A stretch of DNA of 64,000 nt from NCBI RefSeq assembly GCF_964204645.1, contig NC_134028.1, positions 5,616,501 to 5,680,500 on the forward strand, read 5' to 3'. Below are positions 24,481 through 39,946 of the stretch, in pieces. This DNA is from Tubulanus polymorphus (Eukaryota; Nemertea; Palaeonemertea; Tubulaniformes; Tubulanidae). Below the pieces are notes generated by a model, which did no database searches, was not told where the DNA came from, and saw nothing but the letters and a program-made list of their open reading frames with translations. The position numbers were made by a program, and so were the translations under genes. Each line of letters starts with the position of its first letter. Positions within the stretch are counted from its first letter, which is position 1.

Positions 24481-26559
24481 ATGGTTACATCGGTTCTACT
24501 CGGTTTGATGCTGACTTGTTGTTTGTGGAATTTCGTTGATGCTGGTTGTCGGTAAGTTACTCCCATGGGCCCAGTTCCACAATCGAAACGAAGAAGATAC
24601 CACACTAGATCAAGACTCTTATGAATAATTTGTTGACTTTGTAGCAACGAGGGGCTTAGAATCCAATTCTATTTCTTCATGATAACTTGTTTTGGCGTCA
24701 GAGATTTGTTACATTTTTTCATGAATTCAATCGCTTTTCATATATGGACATCCTGGTTTCTAACCCGCACGCGAAAACCGGTGAAATTTTCGCCTTCCTC
24801 CCTGAAATGGCATTGAAATTTTGTACAATAGACACGAAACTACCCACATTTAAATAGAAATCCAACAGGATGTATAATTGCACAAAGAATCTACTATACC
24901 GGCTATTAAACGACCGAATCTATATATGTATTTGCACCTATATATTAAATATATCGGACTGCGCACATTATTGGATGTTTGTTGTACTGTGCGTCTCATA
25001 ATTTATGCCTTATCAAAACCTAATATTTGTTCATGATTTTATCTGCTACCATTTATATATCCGATAAGACCCAACAACATCCAATCCGTATACGTGTAAC
25101 ACAGTTTTTTCAATATTGCGACAGCAATTGGATCCCGTTTTTTTACAGTTATGAGTTAAGCTTCGAATTGATCAGTTCATTTTATATAATCAGAAACTTC
25201 AAATTTAAATTTCGTGGTCGAGTGAGGGTATGTAACAGTATCGCACACAATTAATGTTTTCAAGCTAGATGTATCTCATATATGTAATTGCATCGTATGG
25301 GGTGGATTGATATCTGATACGAAATTGATTTTATATTTGATGAATACAGATTAAGTAGCAAAACATTGACGATCACGTTATTATATCCAACGGCACGACA
25401 TCTGAATTTCATGGGACGCCACAGTGGTCATTTCACCGTAGACACAAGCGCAACCAAATCCACTGTCACGAGATGCTACACATTAGGTTATATATAATAA
25501 GGCGAACTCGTTACATAGACGTGTCTATCCTGTCGTGATCAAATTTGATAAGACATTCGAAAATCTATCAATCACCAAGTTCACTGTAAATTCGACAGCC
25601 GATCACACAACTATATCTGTAGGCGCTACTTCGATTTCCGATTTCAAAATCAAACCCCCCTGTTTCGCTCCCGGCAGGTGTGGTGGCTATGTAAGGGACA
25701 CCGAATCAAACCAAAACAAATCAAACTAAATCTATCTATCAAATAAGTAACAGGGTAATCCATATTTTAAGATTTCAAAATTAACATCCGACGTTTAAAG
25801 ATGGTTTGGCCATTGATTGACAATTGAGTGTTGCGGTCTCGTCTGTCCAAGGGATGTTGATGATTTATCCATACATTCCTAGAGGGAAACTATGCATATC
25901 TATCTTTCAATACTTTTTCCAGTTCTGACTGCGGTATCGACGACGCGAATCTAGATTGTTGGCGGGATAATATAGACTTCTATTCGAACGCGATTCTGCA
26001 GTCTGTCAACCAGCGAGGAATCGTAGCTAATCACATCGGAGAATGGAAAAGAAAGCGAAATATGGCCATATACGACCCGGTCAGAGCGGCGGCGGTTATT
26101 GAAAAAATAGCGGATAAAAACCCTGGACCTATGCCCGATAGCGCTATAAAAGTCATATTTACTGATATAGTCAACGAGGTACGTATTGCGCTGAAAACAA
26201 ACGTAATTATTTCTATTCAGATAAGCTTTTATTGAGTAGTGCTGACGTCAGCATTCATGACAGCATCGTGCGTAACGGTTCTAATCTTATCGTTTCAGAC
26301 GACAGTTTACGAGCAGAACTACCACGCCAAACCGCCCAAGTTCGTTTGTCCGGATAAAACATCGTGTGAATCGAATACGGCAGCTGCCGCGGTTGGAATG
26401 CAAGAATCTCAAAGACTTTTCAAAGTCGTCATTATTCTACAGAGTATTATTCTAATAGCCCAATTTCTAGCGTTAGGCATCATGGGTTATTATCTGTACA
26501 AAGAACGTCGCAACAGGCAACGAGCACCGGAAGATAGTGAACTGAGGCCGTACAAATAA
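24481..26559 (+). CDS. Membrane-anchored extracellular chorismate mutase-like (AroQ) protein
   Basis: Three exons in phase: 24481-24551, 25923-26178 and 26299-26559, giving 195 residues. Residues 1-21 are a signal peptide. Residues 30-120 match the all-helical AroQ chorismate mutase fold, with helix 1 WRDNIDFYSNAILQSVNQR, then GEWKRKR, YDPVR and NPGPMP. Against E. coli chorismate mutase, Arg11, Arg28, Lys39, Asp48 and Arg51 correspond to Arg38, Arg55, Lys66, Asp75 and Arg78. Ser84/Gln88 become Thr110/Glu114, as in yeast (Thr242/Glu246). Glu52 becomes Ala79. A Cys-containing stalk (C126, C132) precedes a transmembrane helix (about 152-176) and a short basic cytoplasmic tail. Six ectodomain-side cysteines suggest disulfides. 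The enzyme class converts chorismate to prephenate, a pathway animals lack, so substrate and activity are open. TATA box upstream, AATAAA at 26621-26626. Introns and GC match the neighbours, arguing against contamination. Confidence 0.87.
25580..25760 (+). repeat. Interspersed repeat, copy B ('GGCAGGTGTGGTGG')
   Basis: In intron 1 of the chorismate mutase-like gene. The best-matched partner of copy A at 20170-20330, sharing ACAACTATATCTGTA or its equivalent, the CGCTCCCGGCAGG core and a following ATCAAAxxAAAACAAATCAAAC stretch. Confidence 0.7.
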
Positions 26560-27128
26560 TGTCAAGGTCACATTTCGGCCGGCAATAATTGAAAAAGACA
26601 ACAAAACGGGAAACCTTTTGAATAAAATGCTACCTCTTTGTCTGCTAGAAATTTGATATGATATTTTCAACATTATTTTGGTTGTTATATAAATCAACAA
26701 ACGATATTCTAAGATATTTTCAATAATACCGTTAGAAAAAAATCTATAGAAATTTATGACAAAAGAAACGACTGTATGATAAGATTAACGGCAAATTTAT
26801 ATAGCATGTATTTTCACATTTACAAAATGTATGTAATTTCAATCTGTAATATTGAAACACAATGTAAATATTTATAGATATATACACATACAATAAGTGA
26901 TGTAAACATTTATTTGTTATGTAAAGCTTATATTCATATGTTGATGTTTCAATGGAAAACAAGCGATATTTTGTAAAAAATAAAACATTTAGATTCCATA
27001 ATATTCAATAATGAAGTTGACAGTCGATTTTGATTCAGGAAAGATGTGAAAATCATATGGAATGATCTTTGAAATCCCATTTCTCGTCGTTTTTCTGGAT
27101 TTCAACATTCCTCTTGTCTGCTGGCCAT
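26560..27128. other. Convergent 3' UTRs
   Basis: Tail-to-tail spacer with plus-strand AATAAA at 26621-26626 and 26979-26984 and a minus-strand AATAAA (TTTATT) at 26909-26914 for the next gene. AT-rich; nothing else seen. Confidence 0.6.
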
Positions 27129-28490
27129 TCACAGCTCGCCCCGTCGGCTATCCGCCACTTTACTGGTCAAGACAGCGTATTCAATAAATTGTTGCAGTGT
27201 GCGCAAATCAGCTTCCATGTAGCTATTCCGTTGCGCATCTTTTGCAATGATAGTACGAAATATCTCAGCCAGACCTCGAAATCTGACAACGAAGCTTGTG
27301 ACGTCACTCATATGCAGACTAATAACTACGGAATCGTCATTTTCCAGAACAAGGCCTCCGGCAAATAGGAAACCTTGCATCTTTGACTGCGATTTATTTT
27401 TAGAAGCCCTTTCGATGAATTTCGAGTTAACGTTTAATGGCGCGCTTGTATACACGATGTGAAAATAATCGGCTCGCATGATAACTAAATGAGCGGCATG
27501 GAGCACTTTCCCCGAGTTCAAGACGCGGGATCGAGCAACGCTGATGTAATACGGCCATCTGTACAATTCAAACGGTGTCGCTCCGCGCAGCAAGTCGGCG
27601 CTGTTTGAAAACGGATGTCTTTTTCGATCCGCTTGTTGGTGGACGAATTTGCAGACCAGTTCATCGCCGGCGACTTCGACCAGACAGGCGATCACTCGCG
27701 ATGGGTCAAACGTGTAAACAAAGTGTAACGTATCGTTAACTACGAACGGTGCCCAGTTCTTTTCTCGAAAGTTTAATCGTTCGTTTTGAATGATTACTTT
27801 TTGTATGGTGTTTTTTGCTAGATTCCATATGAACATATGCTCGCTGCTTTCGTAGTCTTCGCTCTGCAGCGGAAGGGACATGTATAACGTATCCCGAAGT
27901 ACGAACAGAGTCGGATTGATGGCTCGGCCGTATAGAATGTTCTTATAGCCTTTAACCTCGGGTGGAACTAGAATTCTCCCCTGGGAAACTGGTCGCAGGT
28001 TGGCATCGTATTTCTGCATGTACAGGAAGTTATCGCCGACATCTGCGTCGGGATATTTGCGCAGACGTATTTCATCTTCGGTCGGGTTGTTAACGCGAAT
28101 GCGCAAGACGACGACCAGCTCGCCTCGAAACCAAGTCATCGCCGGGCTGACAGCGCGGAGGCCAGACGTTTGGACTAGACCCCGCTGGAAGTGGGCTACG
28201 AATCCTTGTTGGATGTGCGATTCATCGAGGGCGTGAACGATTCCAATAGAAGCCGCAGCACCGAATATTTCCCCGCCCCTGTCGGAAAAATAACTCCCGA
28301 CGATAGTGAAATTTCTCATAGTTTCGATGTGTTTCTGCGTCAGACTAGCCCTGTTTATAAATTTCTCCATATCATTGTCCGCGTTATAGCTAAGAATTCC
28401 GGCAAGTTTGTAGCCGACGAATAAAACAAACGAAACGAATATGAGCAATTTCCCGATATTCAAAAACTGTCTTCTCTGTCGTTCCCTCAT
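27129..28490 (-). CDS. Type II membrane protein with GH130/GH43-like beta-propeller domain
   Basis: Single coding exon of 453 residues. I start at Met 28490 rather than the upstream Met at 28547, because a strong acceptor (GTTTTTCAG) lies six bases before it, implying a 5' UTR intron. A basic N-terminus (MRERQRRQ) and a hydrophobic segment at about 12-35 form a signal anchor, so the bulk would face the Golgi lumen or outside. The body has repeated beta-blade motifs: VSPAMTWFRGELVVVLRI, INPTLFVLRDTLYMSL, EKNWAPFVVNDTLHFVYTFD and GGLVLENDDSVVISLHMSDV. The KNWxPF...VYxxDP and GLxxxxDxxxISxxxxD patterns recall GH130/GH43-type glycoside-active five-bladed propellers. That assignment rests on remembered motifs; substrate and activity are unknown. 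A minus-strand AATAAA lies at 26909-26914. Confidence 0.7.
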   Translation of the reverse strand: MRERQRRQFLNIGKLLIFVSFVLFVGYKLAGILSYNADNDMEKFINRASLTQKHIETMRNFTIVGSYFSDRGGEIFGAAASIGIVHALDESHIQQGFVAHFQRGLVQTSGLRAVSPAMTWFRGELVVVLRIRVNNPTEDEIRLRKYPDADVGDNFLYMQKYDANLRPVSQGRILVPPEVKGYKNILYGRAINPTLFVLRDTLYMSLPLQSEDYESSEHMFIWNLAKNTIQKVIIQNERLNFREKNWAPFVVNDTLHFVYTFDPSRVIACLVEVAGDELVCKFVHQQADRKRHPFSNSADLLRGATPFELYRWPYYISVARSRVLNSGKVLHAAHLVIMRADYFHIVYTSAPLNVNSKFIERASKNKSQSKMQGFLFAGGLVLENDDSVVISLHMSDVTSFVVRFRGLAEIFRTIIAKDAQRNSYMEADLRTLQQFIEYAVLTSKVADSRRGEL

Positions 28491-29391
28491 AGTGAACTGA
28501 AAAACGCCAAGCACAGGAGAAATAACACACAAACAAATGACATTCATTTAATCTCTATAGAGATCTTCGATACGTATTTCATTTTCAAGGTTTTAACGTG
28601 TATCGAATAAAGGTCAATTCATAACCAAAAATTGAAATCACATAGTTACGTACTTTAAAAATGATCGTTAATTCCAAAGAGTTAAGTTAAGTGTATTCCA
28701 GAGTATTGTGTATTACCTTCTGTATTACGTTCGTTCGTCTGTCGTACAGTCCAGTACATTGAGGGCCAAACATGTCATAGCACCTTGCAGCAAAATCGCC
28801 CGAGCACGAACGTTACACACTACTTCATACAGTTGGTGGTCATACCTGCAATTATGTCTACAGTGATTTAACGACCGTGAAGTTGTCCAAAGGGTAACCG
28901 ATTTCTAAGCCCTCTGTTTCGTTCCCAGCAGGTGTGGTGGGTTTGTAACGGGCACTCCATCGTCATTTTGATGAACAAATTACATCTTCAACGTTATGGA
29001 AAAATTTCCCCTGGAAACTAGAGAATGATGATCTCTATTCGATTATTTTTTAAAGTTTGAACGTAGCGGAATAATGGATTGACATTATAAATTAAACAAA
29101 TGGATATTTGATTTGAGTTGAAATCAAACGGTGAACCAACCATATAGAAGCCTTTGAAACTAAAAAATCATTTTGGGCGATGTGTTAGGTCTGAGATATT
29201 GACCAGGCGGTCGACTGATAAGACGATCTATTACATCGCCATGATATGTGTAATTATTATCTGCATTGGTTGTTCAATGATTAACGCTTCATTATCCGTC
29301 AATATATACCCCTCTCATTGCTTCCACTTCACACAAACTTGTTTGTCTTCAGTTCCCGATTGATCGCAAGTCATCACTAGTCATCAACATC
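28491..29391. other. Divergent spacer with repeat copy C
   Basis: Contains the likely 5' UTR intron of the minus-strand membrane-protein gene, copy C of the interspersed repeat at 28895-28960, and the promoter of the ShKT gene: TATATA at 29303-29308, about 85 bases before its ATG. Confidence 0.5.
28895..28960 (+). repeat. Interspersed repeat, copy C (short)
   Basis: Shares AGCAGGTGTGGTGGGTTTGT and flanking bases with copies A and B; truncated and diverged. Confidence 0.6.
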
Positions 29392-30515
29392 ATGTTTAGA
29401 TTCGCTGTCGTTCTGCTGTGCTTTGTCCTGTTCAGCTCCGCTTACGAGCGTAAGTACTTGGCTAAGTCCAAATCATGGTTATTGCCTTTACTGCAGAACC
29501 GCTAAGTTTACAATTTACTACCTCGATTTATTGCCGTTTTTATACATTGTCGATCACTGTCAGTCACTGCAGTCGACATTCGCGGAAGTCCTAGAATATC
29601 TTGGATCGGTCATTAGCCAGAAACGTATCATATACATATATGTATATATAACTGGATCTAAATTATTCTACGAAAAATCGGCAGTAAAGGTTCATGCATT
29701 AAATACAAATATTTGTTGAATAGAAAAACATTAACAAATCTAGAAAAATATCACTTATTAGTCGAAATCAACATAGAAAGATAACCCTTTATAATTTGCT
29801 GTGGTTATGATTTAAGTAATGAGAGATGACGAAGGTGGTGATGGAAGCGACTCCGGCAGTGGCGGCGGTGGAATTGAAGAGAGTAAGTTTATCTTTCAGT
29901 TATCTATAAGTTTTAAAACACGCCGTAATCGAAGAGAGATTCGATTTGTGTTTTTTTTCTCCTATCGTTTTAGCTTGCGTAGATAAAAGAGACACGTGCG
30001 ATGTTAAATACTGCACCAAATATGGTTACTATTTACAAATGTTGGAATACTGCCCAAAGACCTGTGGATTCTGCGGGTATGGACTCCCCATAGATATTTC
30101 AAATTTAGGCCAATTTATAATCGGAGAAACTAATGGTTGTATGTATTTCTTTTTTTCAGACAAGGTTCGTATGCAAGCATTAAAAAGACCACTCGCAGCT
30201 CTCTCTCTTGAAAAATTCAGTCATTTCGAATGAGATTTGCAATTTTACATATTAAATCTCTGTTTCTTTTATAACAAAATGTTTAGGATGTGTAGATAAC
30301 TTGGCTTATTGCGCTAGCTGGACTCACTTGTGTAACCTGCCAACCCACAAAGCCTCTATGATCAGGGATTGCAGGAAAACATGCGGATTTTGCGCGTAAG
30401 TTCAACACTCATTTATTGCTTATTGCCTTCAAAGGGGTTAACTTCTTAACTGAAGGATAACTCTTTCAATGTAAAAATTGTAAACATTTCAAAACACTTT
30501 CTTTTTAGTTTGTAA
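29392..30515 (+). CDS. Secreted protein with two ShKT domains
   Basis: Exons 29392-29449, 29817-29882, 29974-30076, a proposed 5-nt microexon 30160-30164, 30287-30395 and 30509-30515 give 115 residues. A signal peptide (1-17) is followed by an acidic Gly/Ser-rich linker. Two six-cysteine ShKT domains follow, each starting CVD and ending KTCGFC. The ShK fold is named after sea-anemone potassium-channel blockers, but it is also widespread as an adhesion or protease-associated module, so toxicity must not be assumed. Without the microexon the two ShKT exons are out of frame (phase 2 into phase 1). The five bases, preceded by a pyrimidine tract and CAG and followed by GT, restore it. TATATA at 29303-29308; AATAAA at 30602-30607. 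Confidence 0.83.
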
Positions 30516-32154
30516 ATTTGCGGGATTGCAATTGAAGAAGCCGTGCACCTCGAGAAATACAGAACCGCATTTTTGACTAGCTGTGCTTTAAATGATGAAT
30601 GAATAAAATCTATTTGTTATCAAATGACAGAGTAATTTTTGAAGGTTGCCTTTGGTGTCTATGCTTTTTTGAACGAAAATCTGTGAATCTGTGGCAAATA
30701 TCCCTGTAAATAAACAACTAATTGAGTTGTTGAGTTGTGGTAAACAACGATCAAGATGGTGACGGAGCTGTCCTTATTCTATATGATCTGTGGTACGCAT
30801 TTTAGTGAACACTTGTACGCGTACACGAGTTGCAACCGGTAGATGTCGTTGCGATTGGCACCGTTCACGGTTCATGGGTTTCGGCGAAAATAAAGCAAAT
30901 CAGGACCAATTTTGGTGGGTACAACTTGGTAATATGCTCGATTAACCTCATTGATCTGTTGTTAGAGTAGATGGCTTCGGTTTGCTAGTGATGGTAGAGT
31001 TACTGTCTAGAAGATAACTGCAGAAAAGATTAGTTTACAAGGTGAAATAATTTAAGCCGGTGGCCTGGACCGGGGGTGAGTGTCGAGTGACATTACACAA
31101 CCCATTCATCACACTTCATCATCTCAGACATCTCACGTTATTGGCTGCATTCCAAATTTGGTGCGCCTAGTTATTGCTGACTGATTTCATCAGATTTCGT
31201 AATGTCACTTACTAACGAGTAGTGGGGACTGCTGGAAGAATAAATAAATCAGTCTTTCTTAACGACGTGCAGATGGAAAACAGACAGCATTCTGTTGTGT
31301 TGTTTCGAAGTAGTTGACTGACTGAGTTTTAGATCATGCAGGATGCGCGTATCACTATTGGATGCCTAGCTTGAATTCTTAATTGTTTCTGTGATTAAAG
31401 GGGAACTTAAAAACTATTCAGCTGATTTGTGCATTGTTGTATTTTTTGGGTGAACATCATATAGACTAACTAACCGCAGTCTGGGAAACAAGGATTACAG
31501 GTGAAATAAAAATGCTTAGCTCATTTTTATAGTAGGACTGTGCTTGTATTGTAATTATTAATTTCATTCAGATACATCTAGTGTTCCACAGCTGTTATAA
31601 TACAATGGACTCAAACGTGTTGAGTTTTACAAACAGCTGTTAAAAGAGTAATACGTGCTGTCCCTTCTGGCAGGATTGAATGAATTTATCTTTCAACGTT
31701 GTGGTAGCTGTCACTAAAGAAAGGGTTTTTTTTGCACATTAATTACTGGTTCAAATTATGCAGGGGGCCAAGTTTTATAACTTGCGGCCTAGAGCTCATT
31801 AGTTCATCTTTTATTATTTTATCAAATTTGCTGTTACTTGCATAGGACTGGTATGATTATATGCAAAAGTAATTCAGAATGGTTATTTCCATGATTTTTT
31901 ATTGTACTTTAACTTATTTTTCCGAGTTAGGTTGAGTTAGTCAGTAACTATGGTTAGCATACCTATTCAGGAAGTCTGAACTTGGGTATTAAAATTTTTT
32001 GTTTGAGTAATTACTTATCCTACCACGCTAACAAAACCTTGGAATCTGCATGTAAACCTCTCCAAATGGTTCTTGGAATTCTGTTTGACATGATTTTCAT
32101 TTTTCAACAGATTTGTGATTTGAAGTTCGACTGATTGCTGATAATTCGGACGAA
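30516..32154 (+). other. ShKT 3' UTR and GTPBP1 upstream region
   Basis: AATAAA at 30602-30607 ends the ShKT gene. AAGATGGTG near 30754 is YY1-like and may mark the GTPBP1 start. An acceptor (TTTTCAACAG) at about 32110 suggests a long 5' UTR intron for GTPBP1. No other coding sequence seen. Confidence 0.45.
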
Positions 32155-37100
<4,946 letters not shown>

Positions 37101-39946
37101 ACATCGGTAAAATCAGTGTGCTTTCACTGTGCGCGCGGTTACACAATTGATGATCATAGCAATATTTCCAACAAGTCATATAGCTCACGCCTCTGTTCTA
37201 CAATTTTACTATTCTAACCCTGCTGCTTGTACATGTATGTGTATATTGCTTGTCCATCCATTACCGTTTTAACTTCATTCATGTAAATTGAGCCCGTATT
37301 AGCTAGAAATAATGAATTCTGGTTTAGAAAGGCTGATGTTAACCGGCGTTTAGATTTACATTCATTTGTTATGATATTTTGAACACTGGTTAACATTTCA
37401 CTTACCATGAATTTGTCCCCGGCTATTATATATAATGTTAACGAATTTTAATAGTAATGAATTATGAGAAACTTAGAAATGAAATCATTGTTGGTAAATA
37501 TGTACCATGTTGTAATTTTAAAAAACCTAGTCATTTACTGAATCTGTAATTTTAACGCAAAGTAACTATGAACTTTTTTTTAGAATTCTTAACTGTATAT
37601 GTTGACAGATAAAAAATCAGTAATTAAAAGTAAATTTAATATTTGACGAATCTTGGTACTTAAAATGTAATCAGAAAAAGATTTTTTTTTAACGATAAGA
37701 AATCTTTCAAAATGACTGAAAGTATTTGATAATAAAGTAGTTAATCAATTGTAGAAAAAAAACCGATGGAATGTGAATTAGAATGTTTATATTGAAAGAG
37801 CTATGTAATTTTGAATTCGTATAATGAATCTTATCAAATCCATGATCATGACTACTGGTTTCATATGTTGTAATTTTAACTGTTGCTGTCACAATAGTGA
37901 ATGTTCTGGGTTTTGCTTGCGATGGAGTCAAATCTTAGAAGTCATTAAACATGTACATGTACCATTAGTAATGGTAAAATTCCACAATTTTGTCTAATAT
38001 CAGGTTAAAGGATATGGGGCGTTTTTGTCGTGAATAATGGAAAGTTTTGACCAGACAAGTGATCTACTGACTTAATTTATCAGTATTGACGATGTCTGTA
38101 GATCAGTCGGTAGATACTTAATCAGTATTCTACCGTATATTGCTATTATCTAGATTTTTTTCGATCTATGTGAATTTTATCATATTTCTCGAAAACGTGT
38201 CATGCATAGCATATATTACGATAAAAACTTTGTTTTACTAAAAAACCGGTCATCCAAAAAATATGATAAATTAGATTGATAAACTGTATGTTTTTTAGTT
38301 GGTGTTGAACCAATAAATTAGAAGATTCAAAGATAAATATGCAACAATGTTTAATCTCATTCTCTGCATACAGTAAACATCTGTTACAATGCCACTGTTT
38401 GGGACCAATGAAAAACATGGCGTTATAAAGAATGATTTTGCCATTTAATTTGAGTTAGATTGAGCAAATTTGGTCTTTTGGTGTTTAATGAGCAGTGGCA
38501 TAAAAACATATGGCGTTTTAACGGATGTTGACTTGACTGCAATTTGAGGAACTACACAACTGAGGACGAGTTATTGAAATGATTCATTCTTCCTGAGCCT
38601 GGTATTAACCCTAGCGTTTCCAATGAGTCAAAGGTCCTGGGTCCCAGGGACTTCATTCCTCATTATTAAAGATAATTGAAAAATTCCGTCAGCGTCATAT
38701 GAAGGTTTTATGCTACACAGACGCCACATACTGTTCACACCATTGCATAGGCAAGCAAATCTGTCGTCATAAGTTTATTTAGTTGATTCCTCTTAACCCT
38801 TTCAGTGCCTCTACACCGCAGTGTATACAGTATAAACATTGATGATGGACTTGGCCAGTACGCCGCATCGCAGTGTATCTGTGTTATTGGTAAATAGTTT
38901 TTTCTCTTGAAAGATGGCAGCACCCGTCCTATCAACTACCGATACACTGTAGCAGTTTAGACATACTATAGCTGTATGCCCATTATTCGACACACTGGTG
39001 GGATAGAATCTTTCTTCAGCACTTGCCGGTTTGATTAATCAGAAGCTCATTCCACTCAACAACTGTTAGAAGAAATGATTTGAAAATACCTGGTATGCCT
39101 TTATTACAGTAAATCAATGGAACACTATTTCAGTAGTGTTACCCTTCACAGAATAATATCCATACAAGTACAATATATTTGGTATATCATAGAATAGATT
39201 CATTAAAAGATCAATGTCAAATATATAAATGTAACCACTTTCATTATAACATGACCAATAATGTAGAGGTATGTGCAGTTTATACTCAACTAAACAGGTG
39301 GCAAGTGCATGCATGTTGTATTCCGAAGGGATAAAATCTGAGAAAATCTTTAAAATCATTAGACAAGAAAAAAAGTCATTTTAACCCACTCAAACCGTGG
39401 CATCTAACAAATGCCACACTTAAAAACTAATGTATAAAAATTAGATCGATTGCCAGTAATAAATTGTTCAGTGCTAAGTCCATGGTCCCATTAATGGGGT
39501 AATCTAAGTCAACAGCTAAAGTAACAGATTGTTGAACGGTAATTGAAAGTCATGGATATTAGAATTTCATAGTAAACATTAATACCAATAATAGGTTTAC
39601 AAGTCAATTGGTATTTAGCACCATAATATCATATTTTCTCCGTTTTGCCTAAATATACAATACTTAACCAGCATTGCCGTAATAAACAGGAAAATCAAAT
39701 GGAACACAGCCTAGTTTCAGAAAAAAAAAGGATTCATTTTCTAGTGTTATTTCCATCATGTAAGGAAAATTCTATATGAAAATGAACCCAGAGCTGCACC
39801 GATCATCGTTTCAGATTTTCATTTTGTAAAAAGTATAATTTGGTAAAATTCACGTTAAAATTTGACTACTGGGGGTGTATACACGTAAAGTAAAAATACT
39901 GGTAGTTCAAACTCTTCGACGATAAATCGGACTGGCGACGCGATGT
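37101..39946. other. Convergent spacer GTPBP1 / ABAT
   Basis: 2.8 kb of AT-rich sequence containing both 3' UTRs: AATAAA at 37731-37736 (plus) and a minus-strand candidate (TTTATT) near 39098. All ORFs here are under 85 codons and none resembles a known family. Confidence 0.5.

Noticed and set aside
24481-26559. Bacterial contamination as the source of the chorismate mutase-like sequence
   Set aside because: Two GT..AG introns in frame, a TATA box, eukaryotic signal peptide and TM anchor, and base composition like its neighbours argue against it.
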